A DNA stretch of 64,000 nt from NCBI GenBank assembly GCA_935421135.1, contig OW285193.1, forward strand, positions 6,318,496-6,382,495, given 5' to 3'. Under the pieces are notes generated by a model, which saw nothing but the letters and a program-made list of their open reading frames with translations, was not told the DNA's origin and made no database searches. Position numbers and translations under genes: made by a program. This DNA is from Bugulina stolonifera (lineage: Eukaryota; Bryozoa; Gymnolaemata; Cheilostomatida; Bugulidae). Positions 1-12,243 of the stretch are shown here, piece after piece. Position 1 is the first letter of the stretch, and every line of letters begins with the position of its first letter.

Positions 1-3000
1 TATATGTACTCCTGGTTGGATGGGAGACATCTGTGAGAAACCCTGTGAACAGGTACCTCTATAGCACGATAAGTCTATTGGATGATCGTTATGGTTGATT
101 TACTACCTGGGCATTTGTTACTTCATTTTCAAGTTGGAGTTTGATACCTTTTTAATTATTTTTTTTTATCAAATTATGATAAATATTTGGTAAAAATTTC
201 TGTTTTTTCTGCTTGTGCAAAGCATGCAGTCAAGATGGAGGAATATGGATATGGGTTGTATTCGTTTGTACCAAAAAGTGCTCTGAAATGAAAGTAGGAA
301 GTAAAAAGGACACCAACCACCGGCAGCGAAGAGTTGACTTACTCCAAAAACTTTCTTTGTAAATACTAACACAGTGACCACATGCATTATGGTTTCTAGG
401 ACTTTTACGGTGAAGGCTGCAATGAGATCTGTACCTGTCAGAACGGAGGCAGCTGCCATCACATTACCGGAGACTGTATTTGCCCACCTGGGGTCAAAGG
501 TCAGCAGTGTGAAGATGGATGCAGACCAGGTTTCTTTGGTGCTAAATGTGACAAGCAGTGCGAGACAGCGTGTTCCACCGGGTTCTGTGACAGAACTTAT
601 GGATTCTGCCAATGTGGTGCTGGATATTTTGGAAGTGCATGTGATAAACCATGCCCTAGCAACGCATGGGGACCAAACTGCAAAGAGGAGTAAGTTCAAT
701 TATTAGTTAGCCTATATTTTTTGTTATTGCTGTTTATATTGTATTCTACATGTAAGTGCAAGTAAATAAGTTTTTAAAATGTAACTAAAATACAAAGGGG
801 CTTCTGCTGCCCAATTTGTAATTGATTTTGATGGAAGCTAAATGGACTAAATAAGCTCATTGCCTAGGAAACATTGGTCCAATCTGATACATCAGAATTA
901 CTATGGGTCGTGAATGAAAACATGAATGTGGCCATAACTTTTGCTGGATAATGCCGATTATTCTTATTTAAAATTTGTATAAATTAAAATTCCTTGTAAT
1001 ATTCCTGACAAGCACCAACCCATTACTGTCACAGACTCTATTTTAACCTGTAGATGCAATTGTGTGGAGAATTATTCCTTGGGATGCAATGCAACGACAG
1101 GCGAGTGCCTGTGTAAGGCAGGTTTAAAAGGCGAATATTGTAATGAACCGTGTGCAAAGGGCACCTGGGGTGTGTCATGTACTAACAAGTGCTCTTGTGA
1201 AAAAGGAATGACATGTGACACTGTAACTGGAAGGTGTCATCTGGACTGTCCTGCGGGTTGGACTGCAGAGAAATGTGATCAACGTGAGTATTTTCATCAC
1301 TTTAATTTGGAGTTGTCCTTTCATAGAAGGAATTCCTTGTTTTCCCTTGGGGTAGCTGTAGAAGTTCTCTTTTCAGAGGATAAAAGAGAAATGCATGTAG
1401 ATAATTGAATAATTTAAAGCAGATTAATGGAGAAAATTTAGGAAAAACTGAGTGATGGGGTCCAAAGTTCAGCTTGTTGAACTTAAGTTATCGAACCTGT
1501 ATATTCCATTGGCCATACACATGCAATGAAATTTTTGTCAGGCTTTGTGAACGCAAGTACAATTTAGTAGTAGCAGCTTGTAAGCAAGATTCTGTAACAA
1601 CTGTACTACAGCCGATATTCTTACCTTTTACTCACAAAGTATTTGCCGGTAAGTTAAAAGGACAAAAATGTCTTATATTGTGCTAAATAAACAACCAATT
1701 TCATGTTGTATGTACTATTCTCTAATATAGAAGCATTTGTACATGTAGCTTAGTGGGTTTATTAGTCTACTTTATGCTTAATTAATATATACCCTAAATT
1801 TCAACTTTGAGTTACTAAAATAATGCTATTGTTCAAAATTTGATTCAAATGATTTTTCATACTCCCACGATCTATTGGTTGCTGTATTGTAGAGTCTGAA
1901 CTAGTTTTAAATTCATTATCCCTTATAATAGATTATTATTTAGTCATGTGACATTATGTTACAATTACAGTCTTTGTAGCAACCCTTGGACACAGAAGTG
2001 AATTACATATACATATACGTGTATATGTACATATACATGTACGTGTATATGTACATATACACGTACATGTACATGTACATGTACATGTACATGTACATGT
2101 ACATATTATATACATGTACATATACGTGTACATGTACATGTACATGTACATGTACATATGTACATGTACATATATACACGTACATGTACATGTACATGTA
2201 CATGTAGATATACATATATACATGTACATGTACATGTACATATACATATACATGTACGTGTATAAAATGTACATATACATGTATATGTTCCCAAATTGAA
2301 ATCTCAAATTGTAATTTACATGATTTTGGCCATACACATTCACTGTAGAAAAACATGTAATCTAGAAAATACAATTAACTCTGTATGTCTAAGTGGGTAT
2401 AACATAGAAATACATTTTGGCAGCTTGTCCAAGTGGAACTTATGGGAAGGGATGTGAGAAAAAGTGTGTCTGTAACAACAGTCCATGTGACCCCGAGACG
2501 GGTATATGTATGTGCATGGCAGGTCGTACTGGGGACCAATGCGGAGAAAGTAAGTACCTCCTGCTATTCTAGTCATATAAGCTGTCATATATACCTACAT
2601 GTACATGTGCCACTATTCTATAATCGCATAAGCTGTCATATATACCTACATGTACCACTATTCTAGTCGTATAAGCTGTTATGTATACCTACATGTACCA
2701 CTATTCTAGTCATGTAAGCTGTCGTATCTACCTACATGTACCACTATTCTAGTCATATAAGCTGTCATATACATGTATACCTACATATACCACTATTCTG
2801 GTCGTATAAGCCGTCATATATACCTACATGTACCACTATTCTAGTTGTATAAGCTGTGATATCTACCTACATGTACCATTATTCTAGTCGTATAAGCTGT
2901 GATATCTACCTACATGTACCACTATTCTAGTCATATAAGCTGTCATATACACCTACATGTACCACTATTCTAGTCGTATAAGCCTCATATATACCTACAT

Positions 3001-6000
3001 GTACCACTATTCTAGAAATTAAATCTCAAGATAGTTTTTCCTGGATTAGCATGTGATACTATTAAGTTGGAGCTATCGCTCCACATTTCGGGGGCAAATT
3101 TGTACAATCTACATGTACATCCTTTTAGCATGTGCTGACGATCGATATGGAATAGACTGTGGTGAGGTCTGTGTATGTCAGAATGGAGCTCTGTGTGACG
3201 ACGTGTCAGGAGAATGTCTATGTACACCTGGTTGGTTTGGCACCAACTGTTCAAAGCCGTGTCCTCCTAGCAGGTAACAATGTCCTTCTAGCAGGTAACA
3301 ATTGTCCTATCTAGCAGGTAATCATATCCTCCTAGCAAGTAACAATGTCCTTCTAGCAGGTAACAATTGTCCTATCTAGCAGGTAATCATATCCTCCTAG
3401 CAGGTAACAATGTCCTTCTAGCAGGTAACAATTGTCCTATCTAGCAGGTAATCATATCCTCCTAGCAGGTAACAATTGTCCTATCTAGCAGGTAATCATA
3501 TCCTCCTAGCAGGTAATTATGTCAGTCTAGCAGGTAATTAGGATTTATTTTGAATCGCCTACTGTTTTTATATGTAGTTCTTACTCTTCCTGCAGGTTTG
3601 GTAAGGGATGTCTTAATCAGTGTCGGTGTGAGAACGGAGCCACCTGTGATCCAAAGGAAGGGAACTGCCAATGTACTGCAGGGTAAGTATTTATTTGATG
3701 ATATGGTGCTGGTAGTCATTGTTATTCCAGTTAGTTAGGTGCAATACTTTGACAGAATGAACCTTCATGTTTTGGCTTGGGCTATTAAGTTGAAGGGCGA
3801 CCTAGCATGAGCAAAGAATACCTTCGCCTGCTTCAATTCAGATAAAGTATACAAAGTATGATTATCATTTACTTCTCACCGCTGCTAGTAGCTCTGGAAT
3901 TCATAGTTCTTGTCACAAATCCTGCATATAGTCTAAGTAACAGGATATTGTGGAATGTATTTTAGGGTCTCGTATATTACCAAATACACTTGATGTTGTA
4001 GTCCATGCTCTTACATTGACAGGTACACTGGGGCCAAATGTGACCAGAAATGTGGTTCAGGACTGTGGGGTGTGGACTGTGTGAGCCGCTGCCGATGCAA
4101 GAACTCAGCTGAATGCAACCCTGTAAATGGAGAGTGTATCTGTGCATCGGGTTGGAAGGGAGAGTACTGTAGCCAAAGTAAGGAATTGTCTCCTCATTAC
4201 TAATACTTTCCAAACAATAATGATGATACAGCCCAGATTGAAGACTATATTACTTCGCATCCTAAAGAGAGAATTTGCAGGCTATTAACGTTCTCTGCAG
4301 AGTATTAGTTTTAATGCCACGCATTCCCCTCGCAATGAACCCGCAGTGATCTGGTGGTTTTTACTTCAATGGAAAATTATTTTTACTTGTATGTGTGTGA
4401 TATCACATTGTAAATTATGTTGCCAGCCATAATATGTTTATATTTAGAATGTAGCCCAGGGTTCTATGGGCCAGGATGTGAAAGCAAATGCGAGTGTGAG
4501 AATGGAGCAGCCTGTGATCATGTTGGTGGGGCATGCTCATGCTCAGAAGGTTGGAGAGGTCTCAACTGTGATAAACCATGCCCAAGTGGGTTCTACGGAC
4601 TTGACTGTAAAGAACGATGCCTGTGCGGTAAGCCACTTCCTGTTTCTCGCCAAGAAGACTTCGAGTTTTATAGCACAATACAATTATGAAAAAGGCAATA
4701 ACTATTGTTTGAATTTTAATAGGAATAAAAATTGCCTGCCCACTATTCTGCACTTATAATGTACACTGTTATGTCTAAATTGTAGATATGAATACATATT
4801 TACTAACTAATGATATAATATCAAATGGTTGGTATGAAATAAGTATTGTGAACAAATGTTTCAAATAAGGTATGTGAACCAAGCATTCAAAATTTTAATT
4901 TGTGAATATCATTATCATAATTTCTACTTATTCTGAAATTTACGTTCATGTATATTATGCAATATCACATACAGTGCATATATATAATTATATGTACATT
5001 GTATTTGTATACACATGCATGTACACCTATGTACTATAATGAATGTATGGCTTATATTATACAAGGTTTATGTGTGCGGCGTGTGCTCTTGTATCCACAG
5101 CCTGAGCACACTGTATTTGTGATATTGGACACTTGGTTCACATACCTTTACAATGATTACATACAATGTAACTGTAGGCTACCCGACTGTTGTATTCATA
5201 ATTATACTTCAACCCATTTATAATGATTAATTTATTCTGTTTTTGGAATTAATAGCAAAAGATCTGAGGCTATGCCATGTGATTCTCCAAACACTCAGTC
5301 ATTTGTTGTGATTTTAAATTCTAATCGCAAAATATTAGCAAATGAAACATTGTCATTTTTAAAAGGACAATCTATGCTTTTCTGTCAGAAAAACTTTCAA
5401 TGCGTAGCTAATGAATAAAACATTTTACCTCATTTGCAATTCATAACTACATGTACATGGTTGTATCTATTTGAATGCAGGTAATGGTGCTCGTTGTGAC
5501 CCAGTATCAGGTGAATGTGCCTGCACAGCGGGATGGTCTGGGCCAGGATGTCTGGTCCCATGCCAAGCTCACACTTATGGACCAAACTGCAACTCTACCT
5601 GCCAATGTGCCAATGACGCTACGTGTGACTTTCAGTGGGGCAACTGTCTCTGCCTGTCAGGGTGGAAAGGGTCTCGCTGTGATGAGCCATGCTCAGAGGG
5701 GTGAGCTGGTTGAATTGATTAATTTGTTAAACAAGCTTGTTGGAGTTGCAAAAATTCATAACGAAATGAGATGAATTCATATATTACAAACTATAATTGA
5801 ATCAAGGTCACTGGCCATGTTGTGCTACGTTGTGTTATATACATATACATCTTCTAGGAGTCTGTACAGGCTGCCCTGTTTATGACCAGCCTACATGGTA
5901 TTTATTTAATTTTGATTCTACATACATGTACATGTAGCTCTCCCTCTTGTTATAACGCAATCTTGTAGGCATGAGTTTCATAATCATGGCATCACTAGTA

Positions 6001-9000
6001 TTTTCTGTTCTTTAGGTATTTTGGACCAAATTGTGCCCAGAAATGTCAATGTCTGAATGATGGATCATGTGACTCAGTGACAGGACTGTGTGACTGCCCT
6101 AGTGGCTGGGGAGGTCCACGGTGTGAGGTACCATGCACATCTGACACCTGGGGACCTAACTGTCAGTACTACTGTCAGTGTCAAAACGGTTTCTGTGACA
6201 GGTAAGAGCAAGTGTCTGAAATTCTCTATACTTCATAATTATGGCGTAATATGCATCTATTTAAGCAGATGTAGAGTGTCCATATCTGCCTCACCGCTAA
6301 AGTACAACAATCCCACTAATTGGAAGATTTGACCCTGTGGTCCATAACTTTACTGGTTAGCAAGTTAATCGACTAATACATATACTTAATTTGTAGAAGT
6401 AGCAAATTGAATTTGTAGTAACTCAGTCTTAACTTTCAATGACAAACTACAGGTACACTGGAGAATGCTCCTGTGAACAAGGATGGCAAGGCACCGCCTG
6501 CAGTGAAAGGTGTCTCCCAGGATACTATGGGAAGGGGTGCAGTAATGAGTGCACCTGCCAGAATGGAGCTACTTGTCATCATGTCACTGGGGAATGCACC
6601 TGTAAATCCGGTTGGAGAGGCAAACGCTGTGATAAATGTAAGAGAGTGTTGTGTAATTTCTTATTCAAAGAGCATTAACACCGTTTTATTGTTTATATTT
6701 TCAAAATGTATTTAGACACTCTGCCGAAATAAAACATAACCAGGGATAGATCATAATAGTAACTACTGTACATGTAGATTATTTCTATCACAAGGTATGA
6801 GCTGTTGAACTGGTTTACATTCTTTTCTCTTTACAACTTGAAATTGTACAACACTATTAATATGGTTCTTGTAGCGTGCAGAAGTGGATTTTTTGGTGAC
6901 AGGTGTCGTGAGGTGTGTCAATGTGAGTCTGATGAACCTTGTCACCATGTGACAGGTGACTGCACTTGCCCTGTAGGATGGACAGGTAGGTGATCAATGC
7001 CAGTTCTGTGTCCAGTAAAACTATTTCATACTAGTACCGCTCTAGATCGGCTTTCTGAATAATTTTTACTTTGCTAACATACTTTATGTACATACATGTA
7101 TTACAATGAGAGAGCTTTAGGTGTTGTAGAAGCATATTAGGATTGTATGACTGTCATATGACTGTCATATGACTGTCATATGACTGTCATATGACTGTCA
7201 TATGACTGTCATATGACTGTCATATGACAGTCATATGACAGTCATATTGGAGTAATATATTTGAATGGGGATACATGCTGAAGCATCACACTGATAAAAG
7301 TTTTCAGTTGTCTCCACTTGATAGAAATTCGGATCAAACAACTTCCACAATCTATTTCCTGTCTAGGAAAGTCCTGTTCTGAACCCTGTCCTCAAGGAAC
7401 TTTCGGTCCTCAATGTCGCGGACAGTGTGATGGATGTGACCCGGATACTCAGGTCTGTGATCATGTGACTGGCCGATGTCTCTGCAAGCCCGGCAAGAGA
7501 GGTCAAGGCTGCGCTAAATGTAAACATTTATTTTTCGTCAAATTCAAATGAAAATCTAAAAGTAGTAAGATTCTATAATTGTATGAGTGAGTGCTCACGT
7601 CATCAATGTAGTTGTCTTCTCTCACATATTATTTACTTCCAGTATATCGTCTCAGTGTTTAAATAATATAATGTTTTAGTGTGTAAGAAAGGTCGATATG
7701 GCCCGTCATGCAGTGCCACTTGTGAATGTGAGAACGATGCTTTCTGCGACTCCGTAACAGGCAAGTGTGAATGTCAAGATGGCTTCCTTGGAGAGAAATG
7801 CAACATCACTTGTCCTCCGGGGTATTACGGTAAGATTTTAAGATAGTTTGCACTGAAACTATTGCTAGGCTTGTGGTCTCAGTGTTCATGTAATATTCAT
7901 AGATATTGGTGACAGTAGATATTTCTACATAATAATACATGATGGTGGTCATAGAGTTAAACATGTATTTTAGTGCAGTTATGGTACATGACTTCCTCCT
8001 ATTAATATATTGTTCTATTGAAAGTCATACTAGTAAAGGATAATTCATCCAATTCTATTATTTGTTTATTTTTGGGTACGAGATATTTATGTTCAACTAA
8101 AGTTAACAAATAGTTGTTGTGGATAAGTTAAAGCAAATTAAAATAAATTAAGTTTACATTTTAATATGTTAGGCAAGCATGCATGTAGCTATACAAATAA
8201 CATAATGGTGCTGACTGCATGTTGATTCTATCAAATAGTACACGGCATATTGTATATATAGTACGTGTATTAATAATATATCATGCATATATCATGTATA
8301 TAATCATGTATATAATCATGTATATATCATGCATATATCATGTATACATGTATATCATGTATTAAACTAATATAATATTGACAGGTGCTGGTTGTACGCT
8401 ATCATGTGACTGTAAGCAAGGATCATGTGACCCAGCTACTGGACGGTGCGAGTGTAAAGCTGGTTGGACTGGTAGCAGGTGTGACAGAGGTAAGTAACAC
8501 ATAGACATAGAGTGTAGACTGTTGTATATTGTGTGTACTAATCCATATACTTGTATATGCATGTTTAGTGACAGTGGTGCAGTAGACATAGTAAACAGTG
8601 CACACTTAAGAATCCTAGTAATATCCAATTCAATTTTATCTAAATCTCTATACAACGTGAATATGTCCAGGTGATAAATTTTTAAAATATAATTCAAACA
8701 GTGCATGTATGTTACATGTAACATGGAACATAAAATAGCATTTATTATAGTCATTTTGCTCTTGAGTTCTAGAAAATAGAAATTACAACAAATACGTTGC
8801 CCTGATTGAACAGCTTCTAGTTCTGCCACTTGAACGTAATTTGAACCTATTTACCCATAAACCTCTTGTACTGACCAATCAGCGCTCAGCCTCTTACTGA
8901 TGTATATATCTGGTTTAGAATGTCGAGAGGGATCATACGGAGCTAACTGCAGCAGTACCTGTACCTGTGACAATGGAGCCTTCTGCCATCCTGTTGACGG

Positions 9001-12000
9001 AACATGTAGCTGTGGTCCCGGATGGACTGGTAAAGCTTGTGACGTAGAATGCCCACCCGGTACTTTTGGAAATAACTGTTCCTTCACTTGTCTATGCAGA
9101 AATGGAGGTTCCTGTGACAGGTTCGACGGGTGCTGCAAGTGTAAAGCTGGTTGGATGGGACAGAATTGTGAGATGGGTAAGTATAGTATGTGTGGTGCAT
9201 AGGTGCACTGAGCAGACAGCTGATTGGCTAATTGCCGCTAATACATATTCCAATACAGACTTACGGATACGAAGCCATATGGTGCCACAACAACTTCAAT
9301 ACTGTGATACTATTATTTTAAATAATAACTGTCAACATACTGATTATAGTTACATGCCCTCTTGTTTTAGCTATAAATTATCACATGAAGAAAAATTCTT
9401 TCATATTTTGTACTATGTCTTCTGTATCCTTTATAGAATGCCCTAAGGGTTTCTATGGCGATAGATGTCTGAGACACTGTGATTGCATGAATGGAGCGTC
9501 ATGTGACAGTCGAAATGGACAATGTATATGTAAACAAGGGTACATGGGAGATAGGTGTGAGATGGGTAAGTCACCTTTGTCTATGTGTTTACACCTACAC
9601 TACCTATTTACATCTACTTACTATAGCCACATCATTACTGTTATATAATTACTATAGTCACTTACATGCAGGTACTGACTTACTTCACCCATTCACATCT
9701 AGTAAGTACATGTGTACTAAAATTAATTCTACATGTATATACCTGTACATATAAGTGACCTCATGTGTTTACATGATGGAATATTGCGCTCACATATTTG
9801 TAATTAGCCAACCAGATTCGTCTAGTATGATAATGCAGTCTGTCCTTGACTCCAGGATTGCTCATGTGTGTAATAACTGGAGTTATTGCCATTATCTGTA
9901 CCAGCCAATTGGAAACAGCTAGTTCTAAGGGCTTGCAAATACAAAATCCTACTAATATCAATCAACTCAAAATCACAACTTCATATTTATTTGAATGCAT
10001 CCAGGTACTTGAGCCTGATGGTACTTGAAGTTGAAGAATAATAATAATATTTCAGAATGCCTTGATGGTCAATATGGATATATGTGTAACATGCCATGCT
10101 TCTGTCCTGATGGAGTAAAGTGTGACCATCTGTCTGGTAAATGTCTCTGTGCTCCTGGGTTCACAGGAGAGAGGTGCGACCAAGGTAAGTTACAGTAAAG
10201 TAATGTCTATTCATGTAAATAAATGTCAAACGCATGCAAAAAACGAAGCTAAAATTATACGATTTCTGCTGTGAAATCCAGTAAACAAGTTTAGGTGTAC
10301 ATAATTACGCTAGAGGTTGTTGTGTTTTGATGCCATATTTTATTGATAACGACTATTTTTGCAATAATTCACATGTAGAGGATTTTCTTAGCGAAAGGCT
10401 TGTATTCTTACTACATATACATGAGGTAGTGAGTCAACGCTGATGAACACGTACCTGTATAATACTTGTTACCAATTAGGGTGCGAGGAGGGAAGGTTTG
10501 GATTAGACTGTCAGTTTACTTGTCACTGTGAGAACGGAGCAGATTGTAATAAAGTGACTGGAGAGTGTCTATGTAGAGATGGCTGGCTAGGACCAACCTG
10601 CTCCAAGTCTGAAGGTAATGACACAACGTAGTAAAACATGTATATTTGTAGATCATAACATTGGCTATTTCATTTAGTTATAATGTGGAGTTGTCTTCTC
10701 ATGATGTTTTCTATTTCTGTGTAATTCACTTACTACATGCCTTGTATAAAATTGTTTCAACTTTGGATTGACTTCACATTGTTGCCTCATAATTTGATGT
10801 TCTAAGTCGTTTGATTGGATGACTATGGGATTGCTACCAGGTGACATTTAAATTAGTGATAATAGATTACCATTGCAAGCTATGTGTTATGGACGTACAT
10901 GTAGACGCACATTGAATTCACAGTGTTGTATAGTGACCTTATACTGTTAGGACTTAATAGTGACCATATGTGACAATATCAAACAGATAACTGTTTAGTC
11001 ATCCAGCCTTCTTACATGTATACTCATACAATAATTATACACTTCGATGAAATCACAAACGTCCTTGACACAGTTTATCTGACCTAATTAAAACACAGCA
11101 TTAAATATGTTAGTTACTCTATGACTCATATCTTCCTTCAGTTGACCACACCCACCACTCTGATTACATTATGGAGGTTGAGCAGGAGGAGGTAACTCAC
11201 ATTTTATTTCAACCACATGAGCATGCAATCAACCCTTCCCCCTTCTACTACCCTTTTACACTGACATACTGATATTGACAGGGTACTATAAGCAATTTAC
11301 ATACAGTGCTGTGCATGCCTGGCCCAGCGTTCTACTAAACCTTTAGAAATTACATTAAACGATTATGTATATTAAAATATTCTGTTATCTTCGCCAATGG
11401 GAAATGTTGCAGGGCAAGACCTTTTTTTTATCAAACAACACTGATATGATATTATGTATTATATACATGTAGATCACACAGTATTTCCATTTATGCAAGA
11501 CTTGACCAAAATGCGAAGTGTGTATCAGTGTATGGTTTGCCCTATCTTTTGCATCTTAAATTTTCTTTTTGTCCCTACTGGATATGCTGACGAATGAACA
11601 TTTACTGATTTGATTTTATGAAAACACCTACGTTTGAGGTGAATATGTGAATGCATGTGTTACATGTATTTATAAAACGTACGTGTAGATTGAATGAAGG
11701 CGCTTTCTGTTTTTCCGTCGTTGCAGTGTTTGTGTGACGTACAGTGGTTATATTTCAGACGTGTGCTGTCGGAGGTGTGTTTATAGTTGGCTCGTCTAAG
11801 CGCTCCTGATTGGTTGAATACTAAACTAGGGGAGACTGGTTTAACTGAGATAACTCAAAACCATTTATTGCAGAGCTAATAATTTTATACTACAAACAAA
11901 GTTGAAACAGGACATGGTTCACCGATATGATAATTTGCAGAGAATATTGCAAGCAATAGAGTATAGATGTACGTGTAGAACCCAAGAGTAAGCAAACTCA

Positions 12001-12243
12001 ACTGATTATGGCGCTATAGGTGTGTCAGTTGTCAGACCCTGAATATTTATAAAGCAATTGCACAAAATTTGCAAATAGTGTACTGTTTCATAGTCCGAAA
12101 CCTGATCAGCTCGTCTTGGCAATACTGAAATATTAGTTTTCTTGTTTTGCCTATTTCAGCTGCTTGGCCTGGGGATGGAAAAGGAGGAGACGGAGGAGGA
12201 GACATCTGGAGCCCTTCCAGAGGAGATCTACCAGACCATATAG
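1..12243 (+). CDS. Multiple EGF-like domain protein (MEGF10/Draper/SREC-like), 5' end outside window
   Basis: Probable cell-surface or secreted multi-EGF protein of the engulfment/scavenger-receptor type. Exons read by eye: <1-52, 400-689, 1054-1283, 2424-2549, 3129-3273, 3596-3682, 4023-4177, 4448-4627, 5481-5700, 6016-6201, 6453-6637, 6875-6985, 7367-7519, 7680-7829, 8385-8489, 8919-9176, 9437-9565, 10056-10184, 10480-10614, 11142-11191, 12160-12243. All junctions are GT-AG, phases join, and the sum is 1,052 codons including stop. The protein is a run of about 40-residue units such as CENGATCD...GxCxCxxGWxGxxC, with spacing like laminin-type/MEGF EGF repeats. Many late exons are phase 1-1 single-repeat cassettes. 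No start codon or signal peptide is visible, so the gene begins upstream. I found no convincing transmembrane helix between the last EGF exon and the tail. The multi-EGF identity is strong; a receptor role is inferred from the family. Confidence 0.9.
2005..2292. repeat. ACATGT/GTACAT simple repeat in intron
   Basis: An imperfect hexamer array, mostly ACATGT units with ATAC and GTATAT variants. It lies in the intron between exons 1054-1283 and 2424-2549. It is self-complementary, so it opens Tyr/Met/Thr/Cys-rich frames on both strands, none of which is a gene. Confidence 0.95.
2556..3014. repeat. Minisatellite, about 43-bp unit, starting beside a splice donor
   Basis: About ten imperfect copies of a unit containing CTACATGTACCACTATTCTA followed by a GTCGTATAAGCTGTCATA-like stretch. 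The array begins within ten bases of the GTAAGT donor of exon 2424-2549 and fills most of that intron. Confidence 0.9.
3262..3540 (+). repeat. Tandem array of splice-donor copies at an exon edge
   Basis: The end of exon 3129-3273 reads CCTAGCAG|GTAACAATG, and this same boundary is tandemly repeated through the intron. Alternating units of 21, 23 and 21 bp each end CTAGCAG and restart GTAA. Twelve copies keep an intact GCAG|GTAA junction and one is mutated to GCAAGTAA. Only the first donor keeps the EGF frame open, because any later donor reads AGG then TAA. Confidence 0.9.
7146..7246. repeat. 11-bp minisatellite GACTGTCATAT with inverted copies
   Basis: About seven head-to-tail GACTGTCATAT units followed by two copies of the inverted form GACAGTCATAT. 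CATATGAC and GTCATATG segments are mutually complementary, so the array can fold on itself. It lies in the intron between exons 6875-6985 and 7367-7519. Confidence 0.9.
8266..8362. repeat. AT-rich simple repeat (ATCATGTATAT type)
   Basis: Imperfect repeats of CATGTATATAAT and CATGCATATAT directly upstream of exon 8385-8489. No coding capacity. Confidence 0.75.
11142..12243 (+). CDS. C-terminal acidic tail exons of the multi-EGF gene
   Basis: Two short exons, 11142-11191 and 12160-12243, continue the frame from the last EGF exon (phase 1, then phase 0) to a TAG stop. They encode a 44-residue Glu-rich tail ending [12 protein letters not shown] fits the YXX-hydrophobic sorting motif, and the acidic residues before the Tyr resemble a Src-type kinase site, which would suit a cytoplasmic tail. 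A possible extra phase 0-0 exon of 48 bases at about 11727-11774 was seen but not adopted. A basic alternative reading of the last exon also stays open past 12243, so the frame rests on the splice phases rather than on homology. Confidence 0.5.

Noticed and set aside
374..706. Alternative-frame ORF over exon 400-689
   Set aside because: It is a shadow of the EGF-coding frame, which has the cysteine pattern and the correct splice phases.
1954..2374. Overlapping ORFs of 61-129 codons on both strands rich in Tyr, Met, Cys, Thr and Val
   Set aside because: They are translations of the ACATGT simple repeat inside an intron; all frames are open because the repeat lacks stops.
10675..10720. Hydrophobic exon that would supply a transmembrane helix to the multi-EGF protein
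   Set aside because: The reading comes from a copy of the dispersed GAGTTGTCTTCTC arm, and its only donors give phases that do not join the tail exons in their favoured frame.
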